DNA of 22,999 bases from Chitinophagaceae bacterium (GTDB lineage Bacteria; Bacteroidota; Bacteroidia; Chitinophagales; Chitinophagaceae): NCBI GenBank assembly GCA_019454915.1, contig JACFNM010000022.1, positions 1 to 22,999 on the forward strand. The letters run 5' to 3'. Positions 8,501 to 15,379 of the stretch are shown piece after piece. The position numbers and the translations under genes were made by a program. Position 1 is the first letter of the stretch, and the number at the start of each line of letters is the position of its first letter. The notes under the pieces are model-generated. The model was not told the origin of the DNA. It was given only the letters and a program-made list of their open reading frames with translations, and did not search any database.

Positions 8501-8854
8501 GTATCCGGAGTATTGGCGGATGGCACCAAACAGACCGTTCACGTGAACGCTCCTTTCCATTTCAAAAATAACTATGGTATCCGCATTAGTACAGCGAACC
8601 TTTACGATGCAAGCTATGTTTACTTGAGAGAGTTGCGTTTTGGATATACTTTACCAGCGAAGGTAGCTCAGGCTATTCGCTCCACTAAGGCTACTATTTC
8701 TTTGTACGGAAGAAACTTATGGCTAATGAGCTCCAATGCGCCCAATGTTGATCCATCTAATATCATTAATTCGGACAGTAATATTATAGGACTGGAAGGT
8801 GGCGCTTTGCCATCAGTCAGGTCATTGGGTATCAACCTGAATATTAGTTTCTAA
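5501..8854 (+). CDS. SusC/RagA-family TonB-linked outer-membrane transporter
   Basis: A TonB-dependent barrel of 1117 residues that imports oligosaccharides or other ligands caught by its SusD partner. A signal peptide covers about residues 1-25. A carboxypeptidase-regulatory-like beta-sandwich lies at about 60-135 (GQVRGRIVNEDN, VSSVGYKDASV). The SusC signature with the TonB box region, AEVTVTALGISKKTNAVGYS, is at about 138-157. The plug is at about 160-285 (VVDGVFMGNT, LKGAAATALYGSRGSNGV), then the 22-strand barrel, ending in a terminal Phe. The reading frame extends upstream to a TTG at 5492, but ATG 5501 or 5504 gives the normal signal peptide. susD follows after 17 bases. The ligand is unknown; the GH28-like neighbour suggests a pectin-derived substrate. 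Confidence 0.95.
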   Translation: MMTKLKSFKNGLFLLMIFSALSIYGRETTSLREHYLNAGGNLISVTYSLTEMGMPFQQTGQVRGRIVNEDNSPIPNASISVEGGQTIVSNENGEFSFSFTGATTIHVSSVGYKDASVRITNSNQFYTITLTEDSRQLAEVTVTALGISKKTNAVGYSVQEVKGDVVQTAKESNFVNALQGKLAGVQINTNSGSMGGATKVVIRGNKSITGSNNALFVVDGVFMGNTMNPTYNQQIGGGGFDYGSPIQDINPDDIEQISVLKGAAATALYGSRGSNGVVLITTKKGGSKKGGIGVTYNLNVQADNVYVLPDFQNRYGGGGANTGNVNFVASGFDTLWQSTNPQLFKNAPSYTDPVKGGYDLLPQYGVDESWGPELKGQLVRAYYSFDENKGNPYFGVTTPWSPQPNNVRDFYERGNTVTNSISVGGSSEKGAFRLAYSNMNQNFILPNSLLKRNNIGFNGNHRLGSKINVVASVNYSENYARARPGTGFSGYNPTQVLTLYGQRQLEMDKLAFYEFADGSQVSWNRTSPTNPRPLFATTPYWHQYKDYTTDTRKRLYGLAGFDYKPIDWINISAKVFMDKYTTLQEERVARDYTTGSYARTTIDHEEFNYQLIASANKDLTSRLHLDASLGGNIMQQQYGINTSSYAGLIVPGLYTLTNNIGRLGVTESLFRKRINSTFGNVTLGFDELIYLDVSARNDWSSTLPRGNNSYFYPAASLSVIFSKWMPSADWLNFGKVRTSVAQIGNDTDPYRTYVAYNAPVLFGTGNSYILRNPALGNGALRPEISNEVEAGIELKFFKNRLGLDFTYYNRITKDLIIPLSITPTSGYTNFFTNVGKSRNRGVEILLSGSPVRNENFSWDIVINYAANRSKLLALDIPNNPTIDRYVLGTERRRNTVATAAVVGQPMFVLTGTDYTYLNGEKVIGANGLYTATPAGKVIGNTQPDFVGGITNSFTFKNFILSGLIDFQKGGSFFSYTNMYGLYSGTLAATVENNVRETGVDVSGVLADGTKQTVHVNAPFHFKNNYGIRISTANLYDASYVYLRELRFGYTLPAKVAQAIRSTKATISLYGRNLWLMSSNAPNVDPSNIINSDSNIIGLEGGALPSVRSLGINLNISF

Positions 8855-8871
8855 CTTTTAAAAAGCAGAAA

Positions 8872-10329
8872 ATGAAAATCGTAGATATAGTTAAAAATTA
8901 CTTACCGGCTGTAGTACTTAGCCTGAGTATTTTCTCCTGCACAAAAGGATTTGATGAGATTAACCAGGATCCTACCAAACCCACCGGTGTTGCGCCCGAT
9001 CAATTGATAACCGGAATTGAACGAACAGCATCGGATATATTTTATAGTGGTGGCGTGAACTATAATACCGGTATGTTGTACGCTCAATATTTTTCGCAAA
9101 CGCAAACGGAAACACAAAGCCAGTACCAGTTAGACGAAGCGGCGAATAACCTCCTCTGGACTTCCTATAGCGTTCCTTTGTCTAACATCCAGGAATTGCT
9201 GAGGGTTAACAGCCTGCGTCCTGAACCTGCTTCGGGGAATCAGAATGCAATCGCTAAGATTTTGGAAGCATGGATTTACAGTGTATTGACGGACGCCTAT
9301 GGCAATATACCGTATAGTGAAGCCCTGAAAGGTGATGAATTAATACTCACCTCAAAATACGATGATTCTAAAGCTGTTTATGATGGTATCATTTCTTCGT
9401 TGAATCAGCAAATAAGCGCCCTGAATACCACTTATGGTTCTTTTAGGTCGGGAGAGTTGATTTACAAAGGAGACATCACCAAGTGGAAGAAGTTGGCCAA
9501 TGCGCTTAAAATTCGTATCGGACTCAGGATGGTTAATGCCGATCCCGCTAAGGCCAGACAAATTATAGAGGAAGCCAGTGCTAACACGTTCGAAAGCAGT
9601 GCTGATGAGGCTAAGTTTCCTTACCTGCCGGTGGCGCCGGATCAGTACCCGTACAATGACCAGGATGGTGCAGCTATTTCAAATCAGTATTTTGTATCCT
9701 CCACGCTGGTAAATTTCATGAAGGAAACGAACGATCCCAGGCTACCGATGTACGCGCGGGATGCACCGCTAACCGGTACCATTGTGGGTAAACCGTATGG
9801 GCTTGGTAGTTTCACTAACATCAATGAATATTCAAGAGCTAGCGGAAAAGCATACAGCACCACTTTCCCGGGTATCATCATAAGTTATGCAGAAGTGCAG
9901 TTTGCTCTGGCAGAAGCGGCAGCAAGAGGATTCAACGTTGGCGGAGATGCAGAGACTTTTTACGAAAACGGGATCCGCGCGAGTATGAAATTCTGGGGAG
10001 TGGATGACGCTGCAGCAGATGCGTTTGTCGCAGGCAACCCTTATGATGAGAATAATTGGAAGAATATACTCGGCCCGCAAAAATGGGTGGCTTTGTACAA
10101 CCAGGGATTACAGGGCTGGTTCGAAAGAACCCGCCTGGATTTTAGTAAACCGGATGGAACTGATTTCTTTATAGCGCCGGTTACTATCCTTGATCCGAGT
10201 GTGACTTTTGTTCCCTATCGGCTTACTTATCCAATTGGCGAGAAGTCTAATAATGCACAGAATTACCAGCAGGCAGCTTCCGCTATGGGAGGTGACGTTA
10301 AAGGATTCAAGCTTTGGTGGCAACAATAA
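8872..10329 (+). CDS. SusD/RagB-family surface lipoprotein (SusD-like_2 type)
   Basis: A 485-residue outer-membrane lipoprotein that forms the lid of the SusC channel and binds the ligand. The lipobox ends at C23 (SIFSC). The mature N-terminus carries FDEINQDPTKP, characteristic of SusD_2-type proteins. Tetratricopeptide-like helices follow: WIYSVLTDAYGNIPYSEAL near 130 is a hallmark of the family, and KWKKLANALKIRIGLRM near 205 is another. The end reads GGDVKGFKLWW, which is also typical. It is co-transcribed with the preceding susC and is followed within 25 bases by a strong terminator. SusD_2 proteins are found with diverse ligands, so pectin is only suggested by context. Confidence 0.94.
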   Translation: MKIVDIVKNYLPAVVLSLSIFSCTKGFDEINQDPTKPTGVAPDQLITGIERTASDIFYSGGVNYNTGMLYAQYFSQTQTETQSQYQLDEAANNLLWTSYSVPLSNIQELLRVNSLRPEPASGNQNAIAKILEAWIYSVLTDAYGNIPYSEALKGDELILTSKYDDSKAVYDGIISSLNQQISALNTTYGSFRSGELIYKGDITKWKKLANALKIRIGLRMVNADPAKARQIIEEASANTFESSADEAKFPYLPVAPDQYPYNDQDGAAISNQYFVSSTLVNFMKETNDPRLPMYARDAPLTGTIVGKPYGLGSFTNINEYSRASGKAYSTTFPGIIISYAEVQFALAEAAARGFNVGGDAETFYENGIRASMKFWGVDDAAADAFVAGNPYDENNWKNILGPQKWVALYNQGLQGWFERTRLDFSKPDGTDFFIAPVTILDPSVTFVPYRLTYPIGEKSNNAQNYQQAASAMGGDVKGFKLWWQQ

Positions 10330-10352
10330 GGCTGAAATTTCATTAATAGTGG

Positions 10353-10389
10353 AAAAGGGCAGGTACTTCAGATGCTACCTGCCCTTTTT
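10353..10389 (+). terminator. Rho-independent terminator of the susCD operon
   Basis: A perfect 13-bp stem, AAAAGGGCAGGTA (10353-10365) with TACCTGCCCTTTT (10376-10388), around a 10-base loop and running into a T-tract. Flanking A and T runs could also let it work on the opposite strand. Confidence 0.92.
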
Positions 10390-10746
10390 GTTGTGTCAGG
10401 CATGACGAAAGGTGACATCAGATAGACGCACGATAGCAGGCAGTTGCTTCCACGAGCAGTAACTGAAAATAGACAGGTTTGGCTTTTTACCGGTAAGGTG
10501 GGTTGATAGCGGTTGGTTTGACAATAAGCCGAAAGGTTTGTTATTGACTTGACTGGTTTTTTATTGCAAATGACCTTGTCGTGTAATCTCCTGTGGTATG
10601 TTGCTTCCCAGGGACGGCATAACGCAGAGGATCATCCAGAGTCCGGGTGCCTAACCGGGCTGTATACCGCTTACATATACAAGATACGACGGAAATTAAA
10701 GTGGTGTGTGAGCCTGAAAAAATGGGGTCAAGAAAAGACTGAGAAA
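10390..10746. other. Non-coding stretch between susD and the fluoride locus
   Basis: About 360 bases with no gene I can support. One open frame (10549-10767) has no recognisable product and poor composition. The clearest structure is a hairpin with a GAAA tetraloop: AATAAGCC (10523-10530), GAAA, GGTTTGTT (10535-10542), eight pairs including two G-T wobbles. A T6 run follows about 15 bases later, too far to be a standard terminator. Confidence 0.5.
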
Positions 10747-10781
10747 ATTGGGATCACCTGGCGTTAATTTTTTTAGTTTTG
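10747..10781 (+). promoter_or_regulatory. Bacteroidota promoter driving the fluoride riboswitch and crcB
   Basis: ATTG (10747-10750) as a partial -33 element and TAGTTTTG (10774-10781), a full match to the TAnnTTTG -7 box, 23 bases apart. Initiation about seven bases beyond the -7 box falls at 10788, just before the riboswitch aptamer. Confidence 0.6.
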
Positions 10782-10790
10782 CAGCAATCA

Positions 10791-10836
10791 GGCGATGGAG
10801 TTCGCCTTTAACCGCCCGTTTGGCTGATGACTCCTG
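10791..10836 (+). ncRNA. Fluoride riboswitch (crcB motif)
   Basis: All elements of the crcB motif are visible. GGCG (10791-10794) pairs with CGCC (10803-10806). GCC (10814-10816) pairs with GGC (10822-10824). The conserved GGCTGATGACTCCTG block closes the aptamer. A pseudoknot joins GGAGT (10797-10801) to ACTCC (10830-10834). A T6 run follows at once (10837-10842) and the crcB ATG lies 23 bases downstream, so control may be at termination or at translation. The gene it precedes is the known target of this class, which makes the call firm. Confidence 0.93.
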
Positions 10837-10859
10837 TTTTTTGCATTAAGCCGTTAATT

Positions 10860-11252
10860 ATGAACAGGATGGTTGTTTTAATTTTAGTAGGTTTGGGTGG
10901 ATTGCTTGGAAGTATCGCCCGTTATCTTATCTCCGTCTCTTTATCTGATTTTAGTTTTTTTTCTTCTGCCTTTCCTTACGGAACCTTTGTAGTAAATATC
11001 GCCGGTTGTTTCCTGATGGGAGTGTTTTACGGATTAAGCAAAACTTATCATTGGTTTGACTCTTCTCTCGTGTTGTTCTTAATAACCGGATTCTGCGGCG
11101 GGTTTACTACTTTTTCTTCCTTTAGCTATGAGAATATTGATTTAATTCAGAGAGCGGAATACCTGGCTTTTGCGGTATATAGCATTGCAAGTTTTGTATT
11201 GGGACTGTTGGCCGTAATCGCAGGGTTGATGATTACGAAATACTTTTTTTAG
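10860..11252 (+). CDS. crcB: Fluoride ion channel Fluc/CrcB
   Basis: A 130-residue, four-helix inner-membrane protein that works as an antiparallel dimer to let fluoride leave the cell. The family blocks are present: GLGGLLGSIARYLIS near residues 9-23, GTFVVNIAGCFLMG near 40-54 and TGFCGGFTTFSSFSYE near 76-91, the last carrying the Na+ site and phenylalanine-box residues. An upstream in-frame ATG at 10827 lies inside the conserved UGAUG of the riboswitch, so it is not the start. ATG 10860 gives the normal family N-terminus. The broken universal-stress gene follows 15 bases later and was probably co-transcribed. Confidence 0.95.
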   Translation: MNRMVVLILVGLGGLLGSIARYLISVSLSDFSFFSSAFPYGTFVVNIAGCFLMGVFYGLSKTYHWFDSSLVLFLITGFCGGFTTFSSFSYENIDLIQRAEYLAFAVYSIASFVLGLLAVIAGLMITKYFF

Positions 11253-11267
11253 TAACTACTTCAGCAC

Positions 11268-11700
11268 ATGCCTTATACGGAAATATTGATTGCGGTAGAT
11301 GGGAGTGAATATTCCGTGGCAGCGGCAAAAAGGGGATTCGAATTGGCCCATCAGTTAGGAGCCAGAACTTATATGGTTTTTGTTGTAGACAAGAGTAAAG
11401 TTATGGCTAATCCTGATGCCGGCATCATGCCCGGGCAAGTCCTGATTGTGCTAAAAAAGGAAGCACAACAAACGCTTGATGAATTAAGGAGAATGTATAA
11501 TGACAGCCAATTACAAAATTTATACCCGCCGGCAATCCCCGTGAAGAGATGTAAAAATGGCGGAAGCGTTGGAAGTGGATCTGATTGTAATGGGCACCCA
11601 CGGACACACAGGACTAAGACGGATTTTGATAGGGAGTGTAGCGGAAAACGTGGTAAGACATTCCAGCATTCCTGTAATGGTCGTTCCATTGAAACGATAG
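11268..11700 (+). pseudogene. Universal stress protein (UspA family), broken by two frameshifts
   Basis: The gene would encode a UspA-fold protein of about 142 residues, the normal length. It is read in three frames. Frame one from 11268 gives MPYTEILIAVDGSEYS down to the ELRRMYND region. A second frame from about 11504 gives [16 protein letters not shown] third from about 11551 gives [18 protein letters not shown] and ends [13 protein letters not shown] at the TAG 11698-11700. Each shift equals one lost base, near 11503 and near 11550. At the second site EEIVKMA would be restored by one base. The ATP-binding G-2X-G-9X-G(S/T) region, [20 protein letters not shown], is intact in the last frame. 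Either a recent pseudogene or two sequencing errors. Position suggests fluoride-riboswitch control. Confidence 0.85.
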
Positions 11701-11707
11701 TCTTGAA

Positions 11708-11763
11708 ACGTCGGCTTCGCCTGAAAGTTGGTGTTATACGCAACTCTCCTGCAAGGCCGACGT
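11708..11763. repeat. Long nested inverted repeat just after the usp remnant
   Basis: ACGTCGGC (11708-11715) pairs perfectly with GCCGACGT (11756-11763), extended by TT/AA with one bulged G. Inside it AGTTG (11726-11730) pairs with CAACT (11741-11745). No T-run follows, so it is a weak terminator at best; it may be a processed 3' end, a regulatory RNA or a REP-like element. Confidence 0.45.
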
Positions 11764-11913
11764 ATTGTGTCTTGGACTTTCTATCTGTGACTCCTGCCCG
11801 GTATTTTCAATTTCGAACATTGGAGCGATTTCCCTATCTTCATTCCAGGCATGAAAATCAGCCATTGACGAGTATAGCAGTATTGAAATACATCCAATCT
11901 CGTATGCTTTCAA

Positions 11914-12342
11914 CTAATTGTCTATTCTCAAAAAGACTCCGTTTAGATCAAACTCGAGCGTGAGACCGTTGGACAGTTTTACATCCTGGTTGGTGGTATC
12001 CTTATCCCAGCTTTTAATAAACTGATCCGGGTAATGGGTGGTGACATATTCGAGTATGGGCGTAGGTATCACGCTGTCCGGCAGTTTGTCGTTCCCGTTG
12101 ATTTCGAGAATTTCACCCGACTTACTGAATTCCAGTTTTACGCCGTTGTCAAGATAAACCTCAAAGGTAGTGGTGAGATTGTCAATGTCCTTTACTACCT
12201 GTACAATTTTTTGATCAGGGAAATGAGTCGTGATATACGTATTGCTGGTGGTGGGCAGCTTATCTTCCGATACCACTTTTTCTTTTTCACAGGAAGCGAG
12301 GATGAATGCAGAAGCCAGGAGAAGCAAACTTACTTGTTTCAT
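11914..12342 (-). CDS. PepSY-like lipoprotein with two tandem domains
   Basis: A 142-residue exported protein with a lipobox ending at C18 (FILASC). The mature part is two copies of a PepSY-like unit of about 55 residues. The first runs from LPTTSNTYITTHFPDQ to FSKSGEILEINGN; the second from IPTPILEYVTTHYPDQ to FDLNGVFLRIDN. The repeated core is Y(I/V)TTHFPDQ ... LDNGVKLEF, as in the putative PepSY-like / beta-lactamase-inhibitor-like family common in Bacteroidota. These proteins are thought to bind partners or metals in the periplasm; no activity is known for this one. It follows the mevalonate kinase gene by 159 bases on the same strand, too far to assume one transcript. Confidence 0.8.
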   Translation of the reverse strand: MKQVSLLLLASAFILASCEKEKVVSEDKLPTTSNTYITTHFPDQKIVQVVKDIDNLTTTFEVYLDNGVKLEFSKSGEILEINGNDKLPDSVIPTPILEYVTTHYPDQFIKSWDKDTTNQDVKLSNGLTLEFDLNGVFLRIDN

Positions 12343-12501
12343 AATAGTAATTGTTTTTAGTTAGATAAGAGGGTATTATAGAAACCACTCAATCTTCCTC
12401 TTTAAAAAGGAGGGATTGAATTTCCAACGATGATTAAGCAAAGCCTGGGCCAATAATCGGTTAAAAGTTGTTAAAAGTGGAGGCTTATCTTGTTGGTATT
12501 G
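12343..12501. other. Gap between the mevalonate operon and the PepSY-like gene, with short direct repeats
   Basis: GTTAAAAG occurs at 12460-12467, 12470-12477 and 12501-12508; the first two start exactly ten bases apart and the last overlaps the mevalonate kinase stop. An imperfect hairpin lies at about 12390-12412. The repeats stand 118-166 bases upstream of the PepSY-like start on the minus strand. No clear promoter was found. Confidence 0.35.
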
Positions 12502-13440
12502 TTAAAAGCGATAGATGATATCCAGTTCATGTCCTTTTAATTGTTCTTGGGCAGCATCCCAGTTGCGTGCAAATCCCAGGATGTATCCTCCACCCCCGGC
12601 GCCACACAGCTTCAGGAAATAGTCGCCGTGGTCTAAACCGTTTTGTACCAGGTGATGGAAGGTGCCGGGGATAAAAGACTTGAATTCTTCAAATTGGAAA
12701 CGGCTCAATTTCTCAAGATTCTGGTAGAAATGATTGGTGTCTTCCCCCAGGAAGCTATCAATGCTATCGGTTGCATACTGAACCAGTTCCATATTGATTT
12801 TGTTTTTAAAATCCGGTTCATTATACAGTTTGAGAAAATGGTTCACCAGTTTGGAAGTTGACCTGGGAATGCCGGTGTTTAACAGGAAAATTACATTTTC
12901 ACCGTTTTCTTTTCTTTCGGGAAGTTCAACGGTAGTCAATTGCTTATCTCCTTTGAAGAGAATCGGCCGGTTGATAAAAATACTAAGGGGGTCCAAGCCT
13001 GAACTGGTACCATGAAAAAAGGATTCCATCTGGGAGAGGTAGTCTTTTAGTTTTTGTACTTTCTCCCAGGTAAGGTTCTTCATCTCATCTTTGAATTCTC
13101 TGGCTTTTTTCAGGTAACGCAAGAAGATAGCCACGACGAGCGCTCCGGAACTTCCCAGCCCGTAACCCTGAGGTATGTTACTCTCAAAGAAAAGCCCTCT
13201 CTCGATTTCGTATTCCAGCCTTTTCACTTCCAGCACGAAATGCTCGTCTAACCTTGCGGCGATAAACCGGGAGAATTTTTTCAGGTATTCATTTGAGGCA
13301 CTGGCAAAGGTATTCTGGGAAGTGGTTTCGAAAAAATTCAGTTGTCCCCTGAATTGGTCGCAGGGCATCACCAGCGCTACGTGATTGGATATCACGCTGT
13401 ATTCACCGAATAACAAAACTTTTGAGTTGAAATTTTCCAT
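12502..13440 (-). CDS. mvk: Mevalonate kinase (GHMP family)
   Basis: A 312-residue cytoplasmic GHMP kinase that phosphorylates mevalonate to 5-phosphomevalonate with ATP. Motif 1 is KVLLFGEYSV at 7-16. Motif 2, the phosphate-binding loop, is IPQGYGLGSSGA at 89-100. The stretch FFHGTSSGLDP at 141-151 carries the catalytic Asp region typical of mevalonate kinase. Motif 3 near the C-terminus reads LCGAGGGGY. Last gene of the mevalonate operon, five bases after mvaD. The order of the kinases and the HGTSSGLDP block favour mevalonate kinase over the other two steps; the neighbouring GYDIA kinase is the alternative holder of this role. Confidence 0.88.
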   Translation of the reverse strand: MENFNSKVLLFGEYSVISNHVALVMPCDQFRGQLNFFETTSQNTFASASNEYLKKFSRFIAARLDEHFVLEVKRLEYEIERGLFFESNIPQGYGLGSSGALVVAIFLRYLKKAREFKDEMKNLTWEKVQKLKDYLSQMESFFHGTSSGLDPLSIFINRPILFKGDKQLTTVELPERKENGENVIFLLNTGIPRSTSKLVNHFLKLYNEPDFKNKINMELVQYATDSIDSFLGEDTNHFYQNLEKLSRFQFEEFKSFIPGTFHHLVQNGLDHGDYFLKLCGAGGGGYILGFARNWDAAQEQLKGHELDIIYRF

Positions 13441-13445
13441 AAGTC

Positions 13446-14483
13446 TTACCTGAGTTTTTCCGGTCCTTTTCCCGTCTGATCCTGAATAATCCGGTAGTTC
13501 CCTGTTTTCTGAATTTCCTCTAATAACGGCCGAACGCTGATACTAATATCTGCCGGATATAATATATGAACATTAGGCCCGGCGTCAAGCGTAAAGCAAA
13601 GGGGGAGATTTTCCTCTTTTCTGAACGATTGCACTGTCTGAATGACGCTTAGGGTACCCGGTTTCATCAGGAGAAAAGGAGTAGGGGAACTCATCATCAT
13701 GGCATGCAAAGTTAGGGCTTCTGATTCGGTAATCCGGATGAACTTTTCCCAGTCGCCGGTTCCTAAAATCGCTAACAGCTCACGGGTATGCTTTCCGGCC
13801 TGTTCAAAGCGCTGAGCCGCGAATTCATGGTCTTTCATTAGAGCATGTCCCTGACTGCTGGAGATGGCTTTTGCAGAGTCATCGACAATAATAATGCTGT
13901 CGGCTATATTTTGGAACACAGGGTGCACCGGCCCCACGGGTACTGCATACTCGTCGTTGGACCCGCTGAATATTTCGTCTTCACCCCATAGACAGAACGG
14001 AGCAGCCATAGACCGGCAGGCGCTGCCACTGCCCAAACGTGCGATACGGGATGCTTCTTTCAAAAAAGACTGCCTGTCGTTCTCGTATTTGCCAGGATAA
14101 GAAGCATCTAACAACCCCAATGCCAGAGCCCCGAACGAAGACGCTGAGGAAGCGATGCCCGCTGAATGAGGAAAACTGTTGTGCGAATTGATGGTTAACG
14201 CGTGTGTGGATAACACAGGTAACCACGCTGACACAGCCGGGAGGAAATGTAGAATTCTTTTCTCAAAAGCCTCATTTTTTTTACCCTCAAAAAAGTAATT
14301 CAATACGGTGTCAGGATTCGTTTTTTTCGTCAGATCAATCTCTATTTCAGTAAAAGCGGCCGACAAGGTCATACTGACAGATGGGTTAGCCGGAATCTGA
14401 TGCTCTTTCTTGCCCCAATATTTTATGATCGCTATATTAGACGGGCAGCGCCATTTGATCGTTGATTGGGTAGAGTCGCTCAT
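13446..14483 (-). CDS. mvaD: Diphosphomevalonate decarboxylase
   Basis: A 345-residue enzyme that makes isopentenyl diphosphate from 5-diphosphomevalonate with loss of CO2 and use of ATP. The N-terminal motif PSNIAIIKYWGKK at 14-26 is diagnostic. The ATP loop is SAGIASSASSFGALALGL at 107-124. LGSGSACRS follows, and the catalytic Asp is D300 in FTLDAGPNVH. The start codon overlaps the stop of the preceding GYDIA kinase (ATGA), and mevalonate kinase follows after five bases. It is close to the usual length and no key residue appears to be missing. Confidence 0.95.
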   Translation of the reverse strand: MSDSTQSTIKWRCPSNIAIIKYWGKKEHQIPANPSVSMTLSAAFTEIEIDLTKKTNPDTVLNYFFEGKKNEAFEKRILHFLPAVSAWLPVLSTHALTINSHNSFPHSAGIASSASSFGALALGLLDASYPGKYENDRQSFLKEASRIARLGSGSACRSMAAPFCLWGEDEIFSGSNDEYAVPVGPVHPVFQNIADSIIIVDDSAKAISSSQGHALMKDHEFAAQRFEQAGKHTRELLAILGTGDWEKFIRITESEALTLHAMMMSSPTPFLLMKPGTLSVIQTVQSFRKEENLPLCFTLDAGPNVHILYPADISISVRPLLEEIQKTGNYRIIQDQTGKGPEKLR

Positions 14484-15373
14484 GGATGGTAGATGATTTC
14501 GGGGTAAGTAAAATGAACCGGATATCCTTTCTGACTGAAATAATCTCTTGCTTCTTTTTCATCTCTATAGCTGGCCATAAAAAAGTCTCCGCCCCAGGCG
14601 CCCAGTGATTTGATGGAATATGGGTAATCCTTGAAAAGCACTTCTTGGATGGCTTCTTTTTGAAGGAGTGAAGCTAACAGCGATTCGCTTTCGTTTATGT
14701 ATTTTTCAAAATCTGCTATTTGTTTTGTTTGTAAAACCCCGTCAATCATCTGGTTCATCCGGTCAACGGCATTTTTCGGGATATCCCGCCCTTTAAAACG
14801 CAGGGTCTCCTGTGTGGTTAATTGTTTCCTCCCGCTATAAATAAACAGAAGCCGCGAACTGATGGAATCAGGCAACATGACGGATTGTGTTTTCCGGTTG
14901 GATTTTTCGTAAAGAATGGGGCCCGAAGCTGTGGCGCAGGCAATGTCATAACCCGATCCGCCAAAACTGTTGTCCAGTAAAGCATAGGGGTCTAACCCGC
15001 TCCATTGACTCAGCAGGCTTACTAAAGTTGAGCTGCTTCCCAAACCCCATTTCAGAGGGAAATCGGCGTTGACTTCAAAATAACGTTTCTCCTGAAACAG
15101 AGTGGGTAATTTATTGTAAATAAGCATGAGTAGCTGGCGAAGGGTATCGGCTGCCTCTGCGTGATTGCTTTGAAGAATATCAAGCTTATCATTAAAAGAG
15201 CAACTGAACCACTCCTTACCGCTTTCGAGGCTTCTCCATATATGATGAAGAGAATCACTTTTCTTTACCGTAAGGGTCTGATGGTAGTGTAGAGGTATGG
15301 CGAGGCATTTTGAGCCTTCAAGAACTATGTATTCCCCAAAGAGCAGCAACTTACCATGCGCCTTGAATTCCAT
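14480..15373 (-). CDS. GYDIA-family GHMP kinase, candidate phosphomevalonate kinase
   Basis: A 297-residue GHMP kinase. Motif 1 is GKLLLFGEY at 7-15, the ATP loop is KWGLGSSSTLVSLL at 108-121, and the name-giving G141-Y-D-I-A145 follows in GGSGYDIACA. The third GHMP motif is weak: near the end SLGAWGGDFF takes the place of the glycine-rich loop. The operon already has a mevalonate kinase and a decarboxylase and otherwise lacks a phosphomevalonate kinase, so the simplest inference is that this protein phosphorylates 5-phosphomevalonate. It is not a recognisable member of the classical phosphomevalonate kinase families. Gap to the reductase gene is six bases; overlap with mvaD is four. Confidence 0.85.
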   Translation of the reverse strand: MEFKAHGKLLLFGEYIVLEGSKCLAIPLHYHQTLTVKKSDSLHHIWRSLESGKEWFSCSFNDKLDILQSNHAEAADTLRQLLMLIYNKLPTLFQEKRYFEVNADFPLKWGLGSSSTLVSLLSQWSGLDPYALLDNSFGGSGYDIACATASGPILYEKSNRKTQSVMLPDSISSRLLFIYSGRKQLTTQETLRFKGRDIPKNAVDRMNQMIDGVLQTKQIADFEKYINESESLLASLLQKEAIQEVLFKDYPYSIKSLGAWGGDFFMASYRDEKEARDYFSQKGYPVHFTYPEIIYHP

Positions 15374-15379
15374 CTCTGC

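Noticed and set aside
10549..10767. Plus-strand open frame of 72 codons before the fluoride locus
   Set aside because: It runs into the promoter of the riboswitch, has no recognisable product and begins at a TTG.
10827..10859. Upstream in-frame ATG for crcB
   Set aside because: It lies inside the conserved UGAUG of the riboswitch aptamer, and the added residues do not belong to the CrcB family.
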